Assembly: GCA_966211955.1 (NCBI GenBank)
Contig: CBIHOF010000021.1
Coordinates: forward strand, 1 to 64,000
Length of the DNA stretch: 64,000 nt
Direction: 5' to 3'
From: Albitalea sp966211955
GTDB taxonomy: Bacteria > Pseudomonadota > Gammaproteobacteria > Burkholderiales > Burkholderiaceae_C
Part shown: piece by piece, positions 27,613-34,874 of the stretch
Layout of the letters: each line of letters opens with the position of its first letter
Position numbering within the stretch: the first letter of the stretch is position 1
Program-made: the position numbers and the translations under genes
Notes under the pieces: model-generated
What the model saw: the letters and a program-made list of their open reading frames with translations, nothing else
What the model was told of the DNA's origin: nothing
Databases searched by the model: none

Positions 27613-28728
27613 TCAGATCCGTTGTGCAATGGCCAGTGCCCTCGCCACGGCTTGGTCCATGTTGTAGTACTGGTAGTCGCCGAGGCGCCCCGCGAAGATG
27701 ACGTTCGGAGCCTCGGTTTCAGCCAACGAGGCGTAACGCGAATAGAGCGCGCGATTGTCCGGCCGTGGGATCGGATAGAAAGGATCGGTCTTGCCGTCCA
27801 CATGGGGCATCGGAAATTCGGTCACGATGGTCGTGACGCCCTCGATCTTTTGGCCAGTGATGATCTTTTGCTCGGTGATGCGGGTGTGTGGCTCCTTGCC
27901 CGGGTAGTTGTGTGTTCCCACGGCCTGAAATCGATCCACGGCCAGCGTGCGCGGCTCGAAACGCATGGATCGATAAGGCAACTGACCCATGCGGAAATTG
28001 AAGAATCGATCGATCTGTCCGGTGAAGAAGATCCTGTCGGCTTGCTGCGCCGACTCACAAGGGTCGAATGGCGCACTCAGTTGGACGGTGATGTTCGGAT
28101 GGTCGGCAATGGCCTGGGCCATCGCCGCGTAGCCTGGTTCCGGCATCGCCTGGTACACGTCCTGAAAATATCGGTCGTCACGCGACACCAGAATGGGGAC
28201 ACGAGCAGTCACTGCAGGGTCGAGATCCTCCGGCTCGAGAGCCCACTGCTTGCGCGTGTAGTCCAGGAAGACGTTCTCATAGACATAGTTGGCAAGCCCC
28301 CGCAGGGCGGGATCGCCGCTGCGCCGCAATTCCAGTACTGGCACCTTGGCGTCTGGTCCGTAGACGGATAACAATCGGCTTTGAAGATCGGCAGCCATGG
28401 TCGCAGGGAACAGGCGCTCGATCGCATCTAGGTTGAACGGCAAAGGCACCCACTTGCCATCCACCAGCCCGAGCACGCGGTGCTCGTAAGCACGCCACGC
28501 GGTGAACTGGCTCAGGTAGGTCCAGACCTTTTCGCTGTTCGTGTGAAAGATGTGCGGTCCGTACTTGTGAACCAGCACGCCATGCTCGTTGAACTCATCG
28601 AAGATGTTTCCACCGAGGTGGGGACGTTCGTCGATCAACAGCACGCGCTCATTTCGCTGCGACGCCATTTGCCTCGCAAAGGTCAGCCCGGTCAGGCCCG
28701 CTCCAACGACGAGCCAATCGAATCTCAT
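27613..28728 (-). CDS. glf: UDP-galactopyranose mutase
   Basis: Glf is an FAD enzyme that isomerises UDP-galactopyranose to UDP-galactofuranose. The 371-residue product starts MRFDWLVVGAGLTGLTFARQM with the FAD-binding GxGxxG motif, then DERPHLGGNIFDE, YGPHIFHTN, and C-terminal GRLGDYQYYNMDQAVARAL, all diagnostic for the family. The start at 28728 overlaps the wzx stop by four bases (ATGA). A longer upstream reading frame exists but only overlaps wzx out of frame. Its presence implies that the glycan made here contains galactofuranose. Confidence 0.95.
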   Translation of the reverse strand: MRFDWLVVGAGLTGLTFARQMASQRNERVLLIDERPHLGGNIFDEFNEHGVLVHKYGPHIFHTNSEKVWTYLSQFTAWRAYEHRVLGLVDGKWVPLPFNLDAIERLFPATMAADLQSRLLSVYGPDAKVPVLELRRSGDPALRGLANYVYENVFLDYTRKQWALEPEDLDPAVTARVPILVSRDDRYFQDVYQAMPEPGYAAMAQAIADHPNITVQLSAPFDPCESAQQADRIFFTGQIDRFFNFRMGQLPYRSMRFEPRTLAVDRFQAVGTHNYPGKEPHTRITEQKIITGQKIEGVTTIVTEFPMPHVDGKTDPFYPIPRPDNRALYSRYASLAETEAPNVIFAGRLGDYQYYNMDQAVARALAIAQRI

Positions 28729-29999
28729 TCCTCTCGAGCCCTTGCGTAGAAGAAGAACATGGAGAGAGTGACACAGCTCTCGCTGACGAGCAACGCCCAC
28801 GCTGCACCAACGGCTCCAAATGTGCGGGGCAGTAGCAGCAAGAGGGCAGCCCCGCAAATGCCGCCAAGGCCGATACAGACGTTGAAGGAGCGCTCCATTC
28901 GACGCGGCACAAGCCACAGCAATCCCAGCACGCTGGATACGCCCAACGGAAGCAGAAGCCAAGGAAAGACGATGAGGACCGCCCGGCTTGTTTCCCGCAG
29001 GTTCGGTCCAGCGAGCAGAGTTGCCAAGGGGCCGGAGAAGGCGCTCAGTGCCGCGGCGGCCGTGGCGCCCGCCACACCCAGTCGCCACAGCCATGACCGA
29101 GTCATCGCTTCGAAGGTCGGCGTGTCCTGGCTTGCCAGAAGGCAAGCCTTCGGAAACAGTATCTGGGTGAATGGCTGAAAGCCGGCGGAAACCGCACGAA
29201 CCAGCCGGTCGCAGACGTGGAATGCAGCGACAGCTGGCAAAGGCATCACGAGGGAGAGCAGGGCCGGCACTGCCGACGAATAGGTCGCCGTCACCATCCT
29301 GAAGGTGGCCATCCCCGCCGTCATGCGAAGCCCGGCCTTCAGCCGCCTCAGTGTCAGCCGGCCATGGCCTATGTCCATCTGGAGCCAGGCGATGGAACTC
29401 CATGTGGACAGCCCGTAGAAGGCCGCGTAGCACCACATCGAGGTTGCCGTGTCATGTGCAATGGCGACGAAGAGGGCGGAGCCAACAAGTGTTGATGCAG
29501 CTTCCAGCATGGACCAGGTACGAAACCGACCATTGGCCTGGAAATACCACGCATGGGAACCACCAACGGCAAACGCCAGGGCAGCGGTGGCCAGGCAAGC
29601 CGAAGTCGTCGCATTCGCCGAGCTCAAGAAGTAGGAGGCCAACAGCGTCATGCCCAGAATCACTGCTGCCGAAACGAGGCGGGTGCTCAGCACCTCGGCC
29701 GCAATACCTGACTGGGTCCGCGAGTCGGCATCGCTGGCTTGCCGTGTGGCGCTCAGGCCGAAACCCAGTTCGATCAACACCGATCCGGAAAGCCCCAGCG
29801 ACAACAACACCGCGACAGATCCCAATGCCGCGGGCTCCAGCCGACGTGCGAGAAGCGGGGTGATGGCCAGCGGAAGCGCAAGCTTCAATGCGGCGCTGGC
29901 ATAGGCTGCCGAGGCGTCGGCGGAAAAGCTGCGGCGGCTCGAAGATTGGGGAAGCGAGGGCATGCGGCGAAAGGCCGAGGCAAGTGTGACGTCAGCCAT
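28725..29999 (-). CDS. wzx: Wzx-like flippase (polysaccharide/oligosaccharide export, MOP superfamily)
   Basis: The 424-residue product is very hydrophobic with about 12 membrane spans and no soluble domain, as expected for Wzx proteins that flip undecaprenyl-linked glycans to the periplasm. Recognisable parts are LARRLEPAALGSVAVLLSL near the N-terminus and AWALLVSESCVTLSMFFF at the end. It heads the leftward wzx-glf-GT operon. Its start lies 26 bases from the divergent WecA-like gene; an internal ATG at 29966 is an alternative start. Sequence identity within this family is low, so the call relies on topology and context. Confidence 0.82.
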   Translation of the reverse strand: MADVTLASAFRRMPSLPQSSSRRSFSADASAAYASAALKLALPLAITPLLARRLEPAALGSVAVLLSLGLSGSVLIELGFGLSATRQASDADSRTQSGIAAEVLSTRLVSAAVILGMTLLASYFLSSANATTSACLATAALAFAVGGSHAWYFQANGRFRTWSMLEAASTLVGSALFVAIAHDTATSMWCYAAFYGLSTWSSIAWLQMDIGHGRLTLRRLKAGLRMTAGMATFRMVTATYSSAVPALLSLVMPLPAVAAFHVCDRLVRAVSAGFQPFTQILFPKACLLASQDTPTFEAMTRSWLWRLGVAGATAAAALSAFSGPLATLLAGPNLRETSRAVLIVFPWLLLPLGVSSVLGLLWLVPRRMERSFNVCIGLGGICGAALLLLLPRTFGAVGAAWALLVSESCVTLSMFFFYARAREE

Positions 30000-30025
30000 G
30001 CTAATGTGTCCGCGATCCCCAAGCC

Positions 30026-31156
30026 ATGACCAGCCTCGCCATTTCCTTCCTCGTCTCGTTCCTCACGACAGGCGTGATCATCCGCTTGTCTCGAATGCGC
30101 ATGCTGGCCTGGAACGACCACACCACTGGCGTGCAGAAGTTTCACGTCCAGGAGGTCCCTCGTGTCGGCGGGCTGGGTGTGGTGTCGGGCCTGCTCATGC
30201 TTGCGCTTTGGGTAACCATCACCGGCCTGGGTCCCACGCGGGAACTCTGGCTTCTCCTCATCTGCGGCCTGCCCGCTCTTGTCGCCGGCTTTGCCGAGGA
30301 CGTCACCAGGCGTGTCGGCGTCAAGGCGCGTCTGTTCGCGACGATGGCAGCCGGCGCCATGGCGTTTTTCCTGCTCGGGGCGCAATTGAAGGAGGTGGCT
30401 CTGCCGGGACTGGACTGGTTCATGACTTTCACGGCCTTCAGCCTGCTGTTCACGGTGGTTGCGACCGGCGGCGTGGCCAATGCCGTGAACATCATCGACG
30501 GCTACAACGGACTGGCAGCCGTTGTGTCGGGCGCCATCCTGCTATCGCTGGCCTACGTCGCGTGGCAGGTCGGCGACAACTTTGTCGTCTCCTCGGCACT
30601 CGCCGCCACTGGAGCCCTGCTCGGCTTCCTTCTGTGGAACTGGCCCCGTGGAATGATCTTTCTGGGTGACGGGGGAGCCTACTTCATCGGGTACGTCATC
30701 GCCACGTTGTCATTGTTGCTTGTCGCACGCCACCGCGGCGTCGTGTCGCCGTGGTATCCGTTCCTGCTGTGCATCTATCCCGTATTCGAAACCTTCTTTT
30801 CGATCTGGCGCAAGCTGGTCGTGCGGGGAGTGAGCCCGGGAATGCCGGACGGCCTTCACCTGCACATGCTGGTGTTTCGCAGGCTCGTTCGATGGGCCGT
30901 GGGCCGCCGCGATGCGGCCAGTCTCACGCTGCGGAACAGCCTGACGGCGCCCTACCTTTGGTTGCTATCGAGTCTGGCGGCGTTGCCGGCGACGCTGCTG
31001 TGGCGGTATCCCCACGCACTCCAGGTCGCTGTCGGTGTCTTCTGCCTGCTCTACATCTGGCTGTACTGGCGCCTTGTGCGTTTCAAGGCCCCACGCTGGT
31101 TGGTCTTGCGCAGCGCTCGCGGCGGACCGCTCAGCCGCTTTCGCGACAAGCTGTGA
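30026..31156 (+). CDS. WecA/MraY-family polyprenyl-phosphate sugar-1-phosphate transferase
   Basis: This 376-residue, roughly ten-span membrane protein belongs to the family that starts lipid-linked glycans by adding a HexNAc-1-phosphate to undecaprenyl phosphate. It has the early PRVGGLGVV segment, the catalytic VNIIDGYNGLAA region (about residues 154-165), GMIFLGDGGAYFIGY (about 211-225) with the metal-binding Asp residues, and DGLHLHMLVFRR, corresponding to the HxH substrate-recognition motif. The N-terminus lacks a strong Shine-Dalgarno. It is the probable first enzyme of the glycan pathway encoded by its neighbours. Confidence 0.9.
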   Translation: MTSLAISFLVSFLTTGVIIRLSRMRMLAWNDHTTGVQKFHVQEVPRVGGLGVVSGLLMLALWVTITGLGPTRELWLLLICGLPALVAGFAEDVTRRVGVKARLFATMAAGAMAFFLLGAQLKEVALPGLDWFMTFTAFSLLFTVVATGGVANAVNIIDGYNGLAAVVSGAILLSLAYVAWQVGDNFVVSSALAATGALLGFLLWNWPRGMIFLGDGGAYFIGYVIATLSLLLVARHRGVVSPWYPFLLCIYPVFETFFSIWRKLVVRGVSPGMPDGLHLHMLVFRRLVRWAVGRRDAASLTLRNSLTAPYLWLLSSLAALPATLLWRYPHALQVAVGVFCLLYIWLYWRLVRFKAPRWLVLRSARGGPLSRFRDKL

Positions 31157-31164
31157 CTGCGGCC

Positions 31165-31722
31165 TCAGCCTGCGGCGACCCAATCCCCCGTCTTGCCCCC
31201 CCGCTTCTCCATCACGCGGATCCCGCCCATCACCATCCCCCGGTCCACCGCCTTGCACATGTCGTAGACGGTCAGCAACCCGACCTGCACGGCCGTCAGC
31301 GCCTCCATCTCCACCCCCGTGCGTCCGAAGGTCTCCACCTGCGCCACGCATCTCACCGCTGACCGCGCCTCGTCCAGCTCGAAGTCCACCGCCACCCGCG
31401 TGATGGGCAGCGGATGGCACAACGGCACCAGCTCGGAGGTCCGCTTCGCCCCCTGGATCGCCGCAATCCGTGCCACGCCGAGCACATCGCCCTTCTTCGC
31501 GCCGCCGCTTCGAACCAGCTCGAAGGTCGCCGCCAGCATGCGGATCTCGCCCTCGGCCCGCGCCACCCGATGCGTTTCCTTCTTGGCCGACACATCGACC
31601 ATGTGCGCCTGACCCGTTGCATCGAAATGCGTGAGCGGGCTGGCACCCGTCGTGCCCTGCGAAGGCTCGGGAGAAGCGATGCCCGAAAGCCCCGGGGAAG
31701 GATGATCGGAAGGTGTGGTCAT
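31165..31722 (-). CDS. moaC: Cyclic pyranopterin monophosphate synthase
   Basis: MoaC converts 3',8-cyclo-GTP to cyclic pyranopterin monophosphate in molybdenum-cofactor synthesis. The 185-residue product has a 30-residue N-terminal extension, then SPLTHFDATGQAHMVDVSAKKETHR, the CHPLPITRV active-site stretch and YDMCKAVDRGMVMGGIRV near the C-terminus, with the catalytic Lys and Asp. The ATG at 31722 is used; a TTG four codons upstream is possible. The gene converges on the WecA-like gene and diverges from the protease gene. Lys- and Asp-containing motifs are all intact, so it should be active. Confidence 0.95.
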   Translation of the reverse strand: MTTPSDHPSPGLSGIASPEPSQGTTGASPLTHFDATGQAHMVDVSAKKETHRVARAEGEIRMLAATFELVRSGGAKKGDVLGVARIAAIQGAKRTSELVPLCHPLPITRVAVDFELDEARSAVRCVAQVETFGRTGVEMEALTAVQVGLLTVYDMCKAVDRGMVMGGIRVMEKRGGKTGDWVAAG

Positions 31723-31830
31723 GACTCGAAACAATGCGGCAACGTCGTGCTGGCATCATAGTCACGCCACATCGGGCGAACTCGGGCACCGGTTCCGGCT
31801 CGAACCCGTCTTTCGCCGCAGGATCATCGC

Positions 31831-33426
31831 GTGAACCGTCCTCACCTCAGCATTCGACCCAGCCGCCTGCGCCAGCGAGTGCTTGCCGCCTTGTGTGCGA
31901 TGTCGATCGCCACGCCCCTGGCACCCCCCGTCTTCGCCGCCCAGAACCAGCTTCCCGCCCTCGGCGACACTGCCGGCGAGGACTTCGGCGTCGGTGCGGA
32001 GCGCAAGCTGGGCGACCAGATCATGCGCGAGATCCGTCGTGACCCGGACTACAGCGACGACCCCATCCTGCTCGAGTACCTGCAGAGCATCTTCCAGCCG
32101 CTCGTGACCGCGGCCCGCCAGCGCGGCGAGATCGGGCCCGACCTCGACCAGCGCTTTGCCTGGGAGCCGTTCCTCGTGCGCGACCGCAGCGTCAATGCGT
32201 TCGCGCTGCCGGGCGGCTTCATCGGCGTGCACCTCGGCCTCATGGGCATGACGTCCACGCGCGACGAACTCGCCTCGGTGCTGGCCCACGAGCTCTCGCA
32301 CATCACGCAGCGGCACATCGCACGCGGCATGGCCAACAGCAAGCGGCAGTCGCTGATCGGGGTGGCCGCGACCATCCTGGGCATCCTCGCCGCGTCGCGC
32401 AGCAACAGCATGGATGGCGCCCAGGCGGTCATCGCGACCGGCCAGGCAGCGAGCATCCAGGGCCAGCTGAACTTTTCGCGCGACATGGAGCGCGAGGCGG
32501 ACCGCATCGGCTTTCTCGTGATGACCACCGCCGGCTTCGCGCCCGGCGGCATGGCCTCGATGTTCGAGAAGCTGTCGCATTCAAATCGCCTCAACGACTA
32601 CGGCGGCTTCCCCTACCTGCGCAGCCACCCGCTCACCACCGAACGCATCGGCGAAGCGCGCGCCCGCCTGGGCACGGCAGCGCCAGTCGCGCCGGTGAGC
32701 GTGCTCGAGCACGTCGCGGCGCAGGCGCGCGCCCGGGTGCTGGCCGACCCGCGCGCCGACGTGCTGCGCCGCTGGCAGGCGCTGGATGCGGACAACACCC
32801 AGGCAACGGTCGCCGACAAGCTCGCGGCCGCCTACGAAAGCGCGCTGGCGTCGACGCTGCTGCGCGACTGGCCGCGTGCCGACGCATCGCTTGCGAAGGC
32901 GCTGGCGCTGGTGCAGGGAAGCCCGCGAAGCGACGCGCGGGCCGAACGAGCCGTCGCGCTGCTGACCGTGCAGTCGCTGCTGGACCGCGGCGATGCGGCG
33001 CGCGCCGAGCGCACGCTCAAGCCCTATGCCGCAGAAAACTCGCGTCCCATCGCGCTGCTGAGCAGCCGCATCGCGCTTGCCAACCCCGGCGACGACGCCG
33101 CGCTCAAGCGCAATGCCGAAGAACTTCAGACCTGGGTCAGCGGCCATCCGATGGATGCCGAGGCCTGGGCCATGCTCGGGCAGGTGTGGGGCCGGCTGAA
33201 CCAGCCGCTGCGCTCCTTGCGCGCCGAGGCCGAGGCACGCTATGCGCTCGGCGACCTGCGTGGCGCGGTGGACCGCCTGCGGGCCGGTCAACGCATGGGA
33301 CGCAACGGGGCAGGCAACGCCCAGGGCGTGGATTTCATCGAGGCCTCGGTCATCGACGCGCGGCTTCGCGACATCGAGACACAACGCAAGGCCATCGAGG
33401 CCGAAGAGCGCCGCCAGGGCGGCTGA
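31831..33426 (+). CDS. bepA: BepA/YfgC-like M48 metalloprotease with TPR domain
   Basis: BepA is a periplasmic zinc protease and chaperone that controls outer-membrane protein and LptD assembly. The 531-residue protein starts at a GTG and has a signal peptide (VLAALCAMSIATPLAPPVFA, about residues 17-36). The HELSH zinc motif sits near residue 153, DMEREADRIG supplies the third ligand, and a C-terminal half of helical TPR-like repeats (about 300-500) follows. Length and layout match the family (about 490-540 residues). Confidence 0.92.
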   Translation: MNRPHLSIRPSRLRQRVLAALCAMSIATPLAPPVFAAQNQLPALGDTAGEDFGVGAERKLGDQIMREIRRDPDYSDDPILLEYLQSIFQPLVTAARQRGEIGPDLDQRFAWEPFLVRDRSVNAFALPGGFIGVHLGLMGMTSTRDELASVLAHELSHITQRHIARGMANSKRQSLIGVAATILGILAASRSNSMDGAQAVIATGQAASIQGQLNFSRDMEREADRIGFLVMTTAGFAPGGMASMFEKLSHSNRLNDYGGFPYLRSHPLTTERIGEARARLGTAAPVAPVSVLEHVAAQARARVLADPRADVLRRWQALDADNTQATVADKLAAAYESALASTLLRDWPRADASLAKALALVQGSPRSDARAERAVALLTVQSLLDRGDAARAERTLKPYAAENSRPIALLSSRIALANPGDDAALKRNAEELQTWVSGHPMDAEAWAMLGQVWGRLNQPLRSLRAEAEARYALGDLRGAVDRLRAGQRMGRNGAGNAQGVDFIEASVIDARLRDIETQRKAIEAEERRQGG

Positions 33427-33485
33427 CGTCGCGTTGCCGGCGCGCGGCAGGTGCCGGGACGGCGCCGCCGTGGCGGGGTGGCACC

Positions 33486-33842
33486 TCAGCGCGCCGGGAA
33501 GAGCCGTTCCATCGCAACGTCGATCACCATGCCGCACAGGCTGTAGATGAGCGAGCCGATGAGCGCGGCCGAGAAGCCGGCGACGTTGAAGTCGTTGCCG
33601 AGCACGGCGGCCGCGGCATAGAACATCACCGCGTTGATCACGAAGAGGAAGAGCCCCACCGTCAGCACCGTGACGGGCAGCGTGAGCAGCACGAGCAGCG
33701 GTCGCAGCAGCGCGTTGAACAGGCCGATCACGAAGGCCGCGATGAGGGCTGCGGTGAAACTCTTCACCTGCACACCAGGGTAGAGGTGGGCCACGAGCAG
33801 GAGCGCCGCGGCGAGAAGCATCCAGCGAACGATCAGTTTCAT
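33486..33842 (-). CDS. Phage-holin-4-2 family (YvlD-like) membrane protein
   Basis: The 118-residue product starts MKLIVRWMLLAAALLLVAHLY and has four membrane spans with the family-typical GLFNALLRPLLVLLTLPVTVLTVGLFLFVINAVMFY-like core, of which LRPLLVLLTLPVTVLT is the clearest part. Despite the family name these are ordinary bacterial membrane proteins of unknown function, not lysis genes, and no phage genes are nearby. The reading frame extends 82 codons upstream, but homology and membrane topology favour the ATG at 33842. Confidence 0.85.
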   Translation of the reverse strand: MKLIVRWMLLAAALLLVAHLYPGVQVKSFTAALIAAFVIGLFNALLRPLLVLLTLPVTVLTVGLFLFVINAVMFYAAAAVLGNDFNVAGFSAALIGSLIYSLCGMVIDVAMERLFPAR

Positions 33843-34263
33843 AGGGGCGCAGCATAGCGCCAAGCGCGCGCCGATCAAGCCCGCGGCGGCCTTGCATCGG
33901 CCGATGATCGTGCGCTGCTGCGACACCACGAGCCACGTGCCCGTGCAGTGCGAAGGCCACGTCGATGCGCTCATTCGAGGGTGCCATGAGAGCCATCGAG
34001 GGTCGCAAGCAGCACACGAGCGACGCGCGATGGAGGCACGGACGAAGCACGAGAGAGGCACCCAGGAGGCCTCCGAGTGACGCCTCATCGCGACAAAAGC
34101 GCCATCTACCTATGAAGATTGCGTGTTTCTCCTATGAAAACTGCTTCTCAGCGCAGCACACACGCAGTACCATTCGCTCCGCGCGGCCCCTGGAGAAACG
34201 AGAGTTCATGCGGCTCTCACCCAGCCCGCCACATCAACAACTCATTTGATGGAGAGAATCGAA
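33843..34263. other. Non-coding region upstream of the SWIB gene
   Basis: This 421-base stretch has no convincing gene; short open frames on both strands have Arg/His-rich, non-protein-like composition. The last 160 bases are less GC-rich and hold an imperfect direct repeat, CCTATGAAGATTGC (34109-34122) and CCTATGAAAACTGC (34131-34144), spaced 22 bases apart. It probably contains the promoter and leader of the histone-like gene. Confidence 0.55.
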
Positions 34264-34680
34264 ATGGCAACTGCGAAGAAGGCTCCCGCCAAGAAGGCGG
34301 CAGCAAAGAAGGCCGCTCCGGCCAAGAAGGCGGCACCGGCAAAGAAGGCCGCGCCCGCGAAGAAGGCGGCGCCGGCCAAGAAGGCGGCTCCTGCGAAGAA
34401 GGCTGCTGCGAAGAAGGCTCCGGCCAAGAAGCGCACCCCGAACGCCGCCTTCATGAAGGCCATGACCCCGAGCCCGCAACTGGCTGCCGTCATCGGCGAC
34501 AAGCCGGTTCCGCGCACCGAGGTCACCAAGAAGGTCTGGGACTACATCAAGGCGAACAAGCTGCAAGACGCAGCCAAGCGCACGATGATCAATGCTGACG
34601 CCAAGCTGAAGGAAATCTTCAAGAAGGGTCAGGTCTCGATGTTCGAAATGACCAAGCTGATCAACGGCCACCTCAAGTGA
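34264..34680 (+). CDS. Histone-H1-like Lys/Ala tail fused to a SWIB/MDM2 domain
   Basis: The 138-residue basic protein has two parts. Residues 2-57 are tandem AKKA/APAKKA repeats like eukaryotic histone H1 tails and bacterial AlgP/BpH1 proteins. Residues 65-138 form a SWIB/MDM2 domain (PSPQLAAVIGDKPVPRTEVTK, then KLKEIFKKGQVSMFEMTKLIN), otherwise known from chromatin remodellers, chlamydiae and some proteobacteria. It is probably a nucleoid-associated protein. The ATG at 34264 follows GGAGAGAATCGAA; in-frame starts at 34246 and 34249 are less likely. A strong terminator follows, so it is monocistronic. Confidence 0.9.
   Translation: MATAKKAPAKKAAAKKAAPAKKAAPAKKAAPAKKAAPAKKAAPAKKAAAKKAPAKKRTPNAAFMKAMTPSPQLAAVIGDKPVPRTEVTKKVWDYIKANKLQDAAKRTMINADAKLKEIFKKGQVSMFEMTKLINGHLK
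34270..34434 (+). repeat. In-gene tandem repeat coding AKKA/APAKKA units
   Basis: Units of the form GCC-AAG-AAG-GCG-GCN repeat across the 5' half of the histone-like gene. Such near-identical units can gain or lose copies by slippage, so the tail length probably varies between strains. Confidence 0.85.
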
Positions 34681-34714
34681 GCCGATGAGCAGCGGCCCGC
34701 AAGGGCCGAACATC

Positions 34715-34747
34715 AAAAAGCCGGTGTGCAAGCACCGGCTTTTTTTA
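34715..34747 (+). terminator. Intrinsic terminator after the SWIB gene
   Basis: AAAAGCCGGTG (34716-34726) pairs with CACCGGCTTTT (34733-34743) around TGCAAG, followed by a run of Ts. It is a strong, near-perfect rho-independent terminator. Confidence 0.92.
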
Positions 34748-34757
34748 TTTGATGGGA

Positions 34758-34835
34758 GCCCCCAGTCGCTGCGCTCGTGCCCCGAGGGGCGCCACCCAGC
34801 GGCCCGGCGGAGCCGGATCCGCGGGCGTTGCTTGA
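34758..34835. repeat. Dispersed intergenic repeat, copy A
   Basis: This 78-base element closely matches the segment at 58131-58217: both share CCCCCAGTCGCTGCGCTC, CCGAGGGGCGCCACCC and CCGCGGGCGT-GCTTGA. It contains several short inverted repeats (CCCCGAGGGG; GGCCCGGCGGAGCCGG). It lies between the converging SWIB and hybrid kinase genes. Copy A lacks the full GGGGGGC end seen in copy B. Confidence 0.8.
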
Positions 34836-34874
34836 TGAGCGCAGTCGCTTTGCTTCTGCTTTCGCCGTAGAACC

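Noticed and set aside
33486..33842. Possible prophage, because of the 'phage holin' family name
   Set aside because: The family is widespread in bacterial chromosomes and no other phage gene, integrase or attachment site is present.
33843..34263. Short frames that might be a gene between the holin-like and SWIB genes
   Set aside because: Composition is not protein-like, start sites are poor and no motif is visible.
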